A stretch of 7,939 nucleotides of DNA, from positions 1 through 7,939 of the forward strand of contig JAFADH010000013.1 in assembly GCA_023424995.1 (NCBI GenBank), written 5' to 3'. Shown here piece after piece: positions 6,166 to 7,939 of this stretch (positions are counted from its first letter, which is position 1; each line of letters opens with the position of its first letter). A program made the translations under genes and the position numbers. Under the pieces are notes generated by a model. That model searched no databases. It saw only the letters and a program-made list of their open reading frames with translations, and was not told the origin of the DNA. This DNA comes from Bacillota bacterium (lineage in GTDB: Bacteria; Bacillota; Clostridia; Lachnospirales; Lachnospiraceae).

Positions 6166-7581
6166 TCATCTGAGAACCGGCTCTTCCTCATATATTACTA
6201 CGGGTGTCCCCTCCTCAATATTATCATATATGGTTTTTGCCAGATAGTACGGTGCATTCACACAGCCGTGGGTTCCGTTCCGCTTGTAGATCTCCCCGCC
6301 GAAGCTGTACCTCCATTTGGCGTCATGGACTCCCATATTGCCGAAGAACGGCATCCAGTAGGTAACAGCAACCGAATACCCCGGGCCGGACAGGGTTGCA
6401 TTGTTCTGCTTGTATATGACCATATAGGTACCGCGGACCGTTGAATTCCCCCTGTTGGGATTGCCTGTTACCACGGAACCCTGGGCAATCAGCTTTCCGT
6501 TCTTATAAAACCACAGATGCTGCCTGGATATATTAATCTCAATATAAGTGTCACCGATATCATCCTTATCCCGGTATAATGCCCTTTGGGTATATATAGG
6601 TTCCCTTTCAATCTCTTTCCCCTGCTTAATATTATCAATTAATTCCTTCGCCTCTTCTGTCTGGTTGATCTTCCAGCCGTATAATCCGCCGACTACTTCC
6701 ACTGTTCTTCCGCCGGAGGCCTGAAAGCTTCTTGTAATCCCCACCGTATCGTATTTGCTGCGCAATACCTTAATGTAATTAATTACCGCCGTCTTATTGA
6801 TCACCACATCCAGATTATCGTTCACACTCAGCCACCGGCTTATGGTACTGCCCTCCAGCACCTCATTGTCCTCTCCGAAGGTATAGATAATCTTCGCGGA
6901 CACATATTGATCCAATAAATTCCTGGTCTTGGCAGTCTTGTTAGACTTGGTTGTATATTTGGGATTCTCATAGCATTGACCGGCCTCAAGCTCCAACACC
7001 CTTTTTCCGTTCACCAGATACATCCTGACGGCTTCCCGCAGCCTGTCTTCATTGATTTTATTTCCTATAATCTCTTTTGTAATCTTATAGGAACCGTCGG
7101 TATAGGTAAAACTGACATTCTGAGGTTCTATGTAATTTTGATTCATGCAGTCCAGGGAACGGATTCTCTGATCCAGTTTATTCCTGTCGTAGGTATACAG
7201 ATTTACTACGGAATATTCGTATTTTTTAAACAGCGAGGTGATCCAGGCCAGAGCATTCTGCCGTTTATAAATCTGTGAGATGCTTTTCTTCTCATTATAT
7301 TGAAGCCCGGCTTCCTGGGCGGTGATCTCCGACCTGTTGTCCTCCCGGTCGATTATCTCCAGCTTATAGTCCGACAGATAATCTTTTATGGCCTGCACCG
7401 ATTCCTCCTGTGACTTCAGCGAAACTTTAACTCCATTAATCTCCGTACCCATATACAAATGATTTACAAAATATAAAGCAATCAGCAGATACAAAGAAAT
7501 AAGGGATGCTATCCCGGCAATAATCCTGGTGCGGATGCTATATTTCTTAAGCCGTTCCTGAATATATATCTGAAACCTCAC
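6166..7581 (-). CDS. Membrane-anchored YkuD L,D-transpeptidase
   Basis: About 471 residues. It likely forms 3-3 peptide cross-links in peptidoglycan outside the membrane, using a catalytic cysteine. A basic N-terminus and one TM helix (about 19-43) give a signal anchor without an evident lipobox. Residues 45-330 form a long extracytoplasmic region that starts with GTEINGVKVS, the usual opening of the N-terminal PG_binding_4-type region in Firmicute L,D-transpeptidases; two repeats of that fold are plausible. The YkuD domain covers about 345-465: TYIEINISRQHLWFYKNGK at its start, GVH with His419, and THGCVN with catalytic Cys440. The family consensus is HxxxxxxGxxxSHGCxR/N, so Thr replaces the common Ser. 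The GTG at 7581 is preferred because AGAAGG (7594-7589) lies 7 nt upstream; a GTG six codons earlier (7599) lacks a good SD. The gene is monocistronic with its own terminator and divergent from the gene at 7919. Confidence 0.9.
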   Translation of the reverse strand: MRFQIYIQERLKKYSIRTRIIAGIASLISLYLLIALYFVNHLYMGTEINGVKVSLKSQEESVQAIKDYLSDYKLEIIDREDNRSEITAQEAGLQYNEKKSISQIYKRQNALAWITSLFKKYEYSVVNLYTYDRNKLDQRIRSLDCMNQNYIEPQNVSFTYTDGSYKITKEIIGNKINEDRLREAVRMYLVNGKRVLELEAGQCYENPKYTTKSNKTAKTRNLLDQYVSAKIIYTFGEDNEVLEGSTISRWLSVNDNLDVVINKTAVINYIKVLRSKYDTVGITRSFQASGGRTVEVVGGLYGWKINQTEEAKELIDNIKQGKEIEREPIYTQRALYRDKDDIGDTYIEINISRQHLWFYKNGKLIAQGSVVTGNPNRGNSTVRGTYMVIYKQNNATLSGPGYSVAVTYWMPFFGNMGVHDAKWRYSFGGEIYKRNGTHGCVNAPYYLAKTIYDNIEEGTPVVIYEEEPVLR

Positions 7582-7588
7582 GTTGCTA

Positions 7589-7594
7589 CCTTCT
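7589..7594 (-). promoter_or_regulatory. Ribosome binding site that decides the L,D-transpeptidase start
   Basis: AGAAGG on the minus strand lies 7 nt before the GTG at 7581. No comparable SD precedes the in-frame GTG at 7599. Confidence 0.5.
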
Positions 7595-7625
7595 ATCACG
7601 CACAGCCTGGCTGTATCATTACTTA

Positions 7626-7653
7626 ATATTATGTATCTGCCGTATATTTTAAA
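7626..7653 (-). promoter_or_regulatory. Weak candidate promoter for the L,D-transpeptidase gene
   Basis: On the minus strand TTTAAA (7653-7648), a 16-nt spacer and TAATAT (7631-7626) resemble a sigma-A promoter at 4/6 for each hexamer. The DNA is very AT-rich, so chance matches are likely. It is the best placed of several weak candidates in the divergent 337-bp gap (7582-7918). Confidence 0.25.
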
Positions 7654-7792
7654 CCATAATTATGGAATGGCTTTTGTTAACTCTCCGGTAATATTATAAA
7701 ATCCTCCCTGTCCGAATCCTCTGACGGATTACATCCTTCGCCCTGTTGATCTGCAGCGGAATTGCCAATTTTATATATTTGATTTGATATAA

Positions 7793-7858
7793 ATGTAAAA
7801 TAAAAAGCCGCATAAATTTTATAAATGTTTTACAGATACAAACTATTTGATTTTACAT
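7793..7858. promoter_or_regulatory. Three TTTTACA boxes upstream of the plus-strand gene (possible operator)
   Basis: ATGTAAAAT (7793-7801) and ATTTTACAT (7850-7858) form a perfect 9-bp inverted repeat 48 bp apart. A third copy, TTTTACA (7828-7834), lies between them in the same orientation as the right-hand box. The right-hand box sits just upstream of the -10 element at 7867, where a regulator could act. The boxes do not match an operator I can name with confidence. The remainder of 7600-7790 shows nothing beyond short AT-rich stretches and a 5-bp AATCC/GGATT hairpin. Confidence 0.3.
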
Positions 7859-7866
7859 AGTCACCT

Positions 7867-7877
7867 TATAATATAAT
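7867..7877 (+). promoter_or_regulatory. Overlapping perfect -10 elements for the plus-strand gene
   Basis: Two copies of TATAAT overlap by one base (7867-7872 and 7872-7877). TTGATT (7847-7852) is the nearest -35-like hexamer, but its spacing (14 or 19 nt) is not ideal, so the promoter may need an activator or have a poor -35. Transcription starting near 7880-7885 would leave a leader of about 35 nt. Confidence 0.45.
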
Positions 7878-7918
7878 CTGACAATTTAATTATGAATACA
7901 TATTAAAGGAGAAAAATT

Positions 7919-7939
7919 ATGAAGATCAATAAACTGATC
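7919..7939 (+). CDS. Start of an unidentified plus-strand gene (partial, runs off the window)
   Basis: ATG at 7919 follows an almost perfect SD (AAAGGAG at 7905-7911, 7-nt spacing). It opens MKINKLI before the window ends. A positively charged start followed by hydrophobic residues would fit a signal peptide, but seven codons are too few to say. It is divergent from the L,D-transpeptidase gene. Confidence 0.6.

Noticed and set aside
6065..6247. 60-codon plus-strand open frame at the 3' end of the transpeptidase gene
   Set aside because: It starts inside the terminator stem, has no SD and overlaps the conserved YkuD C-terminus in antisense.
1153..7581. Horizontal transfer of the central operon
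   Set aside because: Base composition and codon style look like those of the flanking cell-wall genes, and no mobile-element remnants or attachment sites were seen.

Overview
The window reads as a chromosomal stretch from a low-to-moderate GC, Gram-positive anaerobe of the Clostridia, most likely a motile Lachnospiraceae-type organism. This is an inference from purine-rich Shine-Dalgarno sites, AT-rich intergenic DNA, the protein styles (HisKA_7TM-type sensor, YkuD L,D-transpeptidase with a clostridial-type N-terminal region, SLT-domain transglycosylase) and codon use. No rRNA, tRNA, transposase, integrase, CRISPR array or phage gene was seen.

Layout. Five complete genes lie on the minus strand and one gene start lies on the plus strand at the right edge. 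From right to left: (a) 6166-7581, a membrane-anchored L,D-transpeptidase, closed by a strong terminator at 6051-6091. (b) A tightly coupled three-gene operon with a candidate promoter at 5944-5972: a small ICMT/PEMT-like membrane methyltransferase (5324-5908), a GH3-family acyl-adenylating enzyme (3678-5327), and a multi-TM receptor with GAF, degenerate GGDEF and intact HD-GYP domains (1153-3678). Stop and start codons overlap at both junctions, and the operon ends in a terminator at 1071-1105. (c) A 395-bp gene-free stretch with an imperfect tandem repeat and a run of seven hairpins, plus a possible sigma-28 type promoter. (d) 56-757, a lytic transglycosylase without a signal peptide. The plus-strand gene begins at 7919 and only seven codons are visible.

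How it may work together. The two flanking genes are peptidoglycan enzymes. The central operon joins two enzymes that could act on carboxylic acids (GH3 adenylation/conjugation and an ICMT-like methyltransferase) to a membrane receptor whose only apparently active output is c-di-GMP hydrolysis. The GGDEF domain has lost both metal-ligand side chains. A make-or-modify-a-small-molecule, sense-it, lower-c-di-GMP module is an attractive hypothesis, but the substrate and ligand cannot be read from the sequence.

The most unusual non-coding feature is the hairpin array at 810-1011. Its two imperfect long stems are repaired by G-U pairs only if the minus strand is transcribed. It would then sit in the leader of the transglycosylase mRNA.
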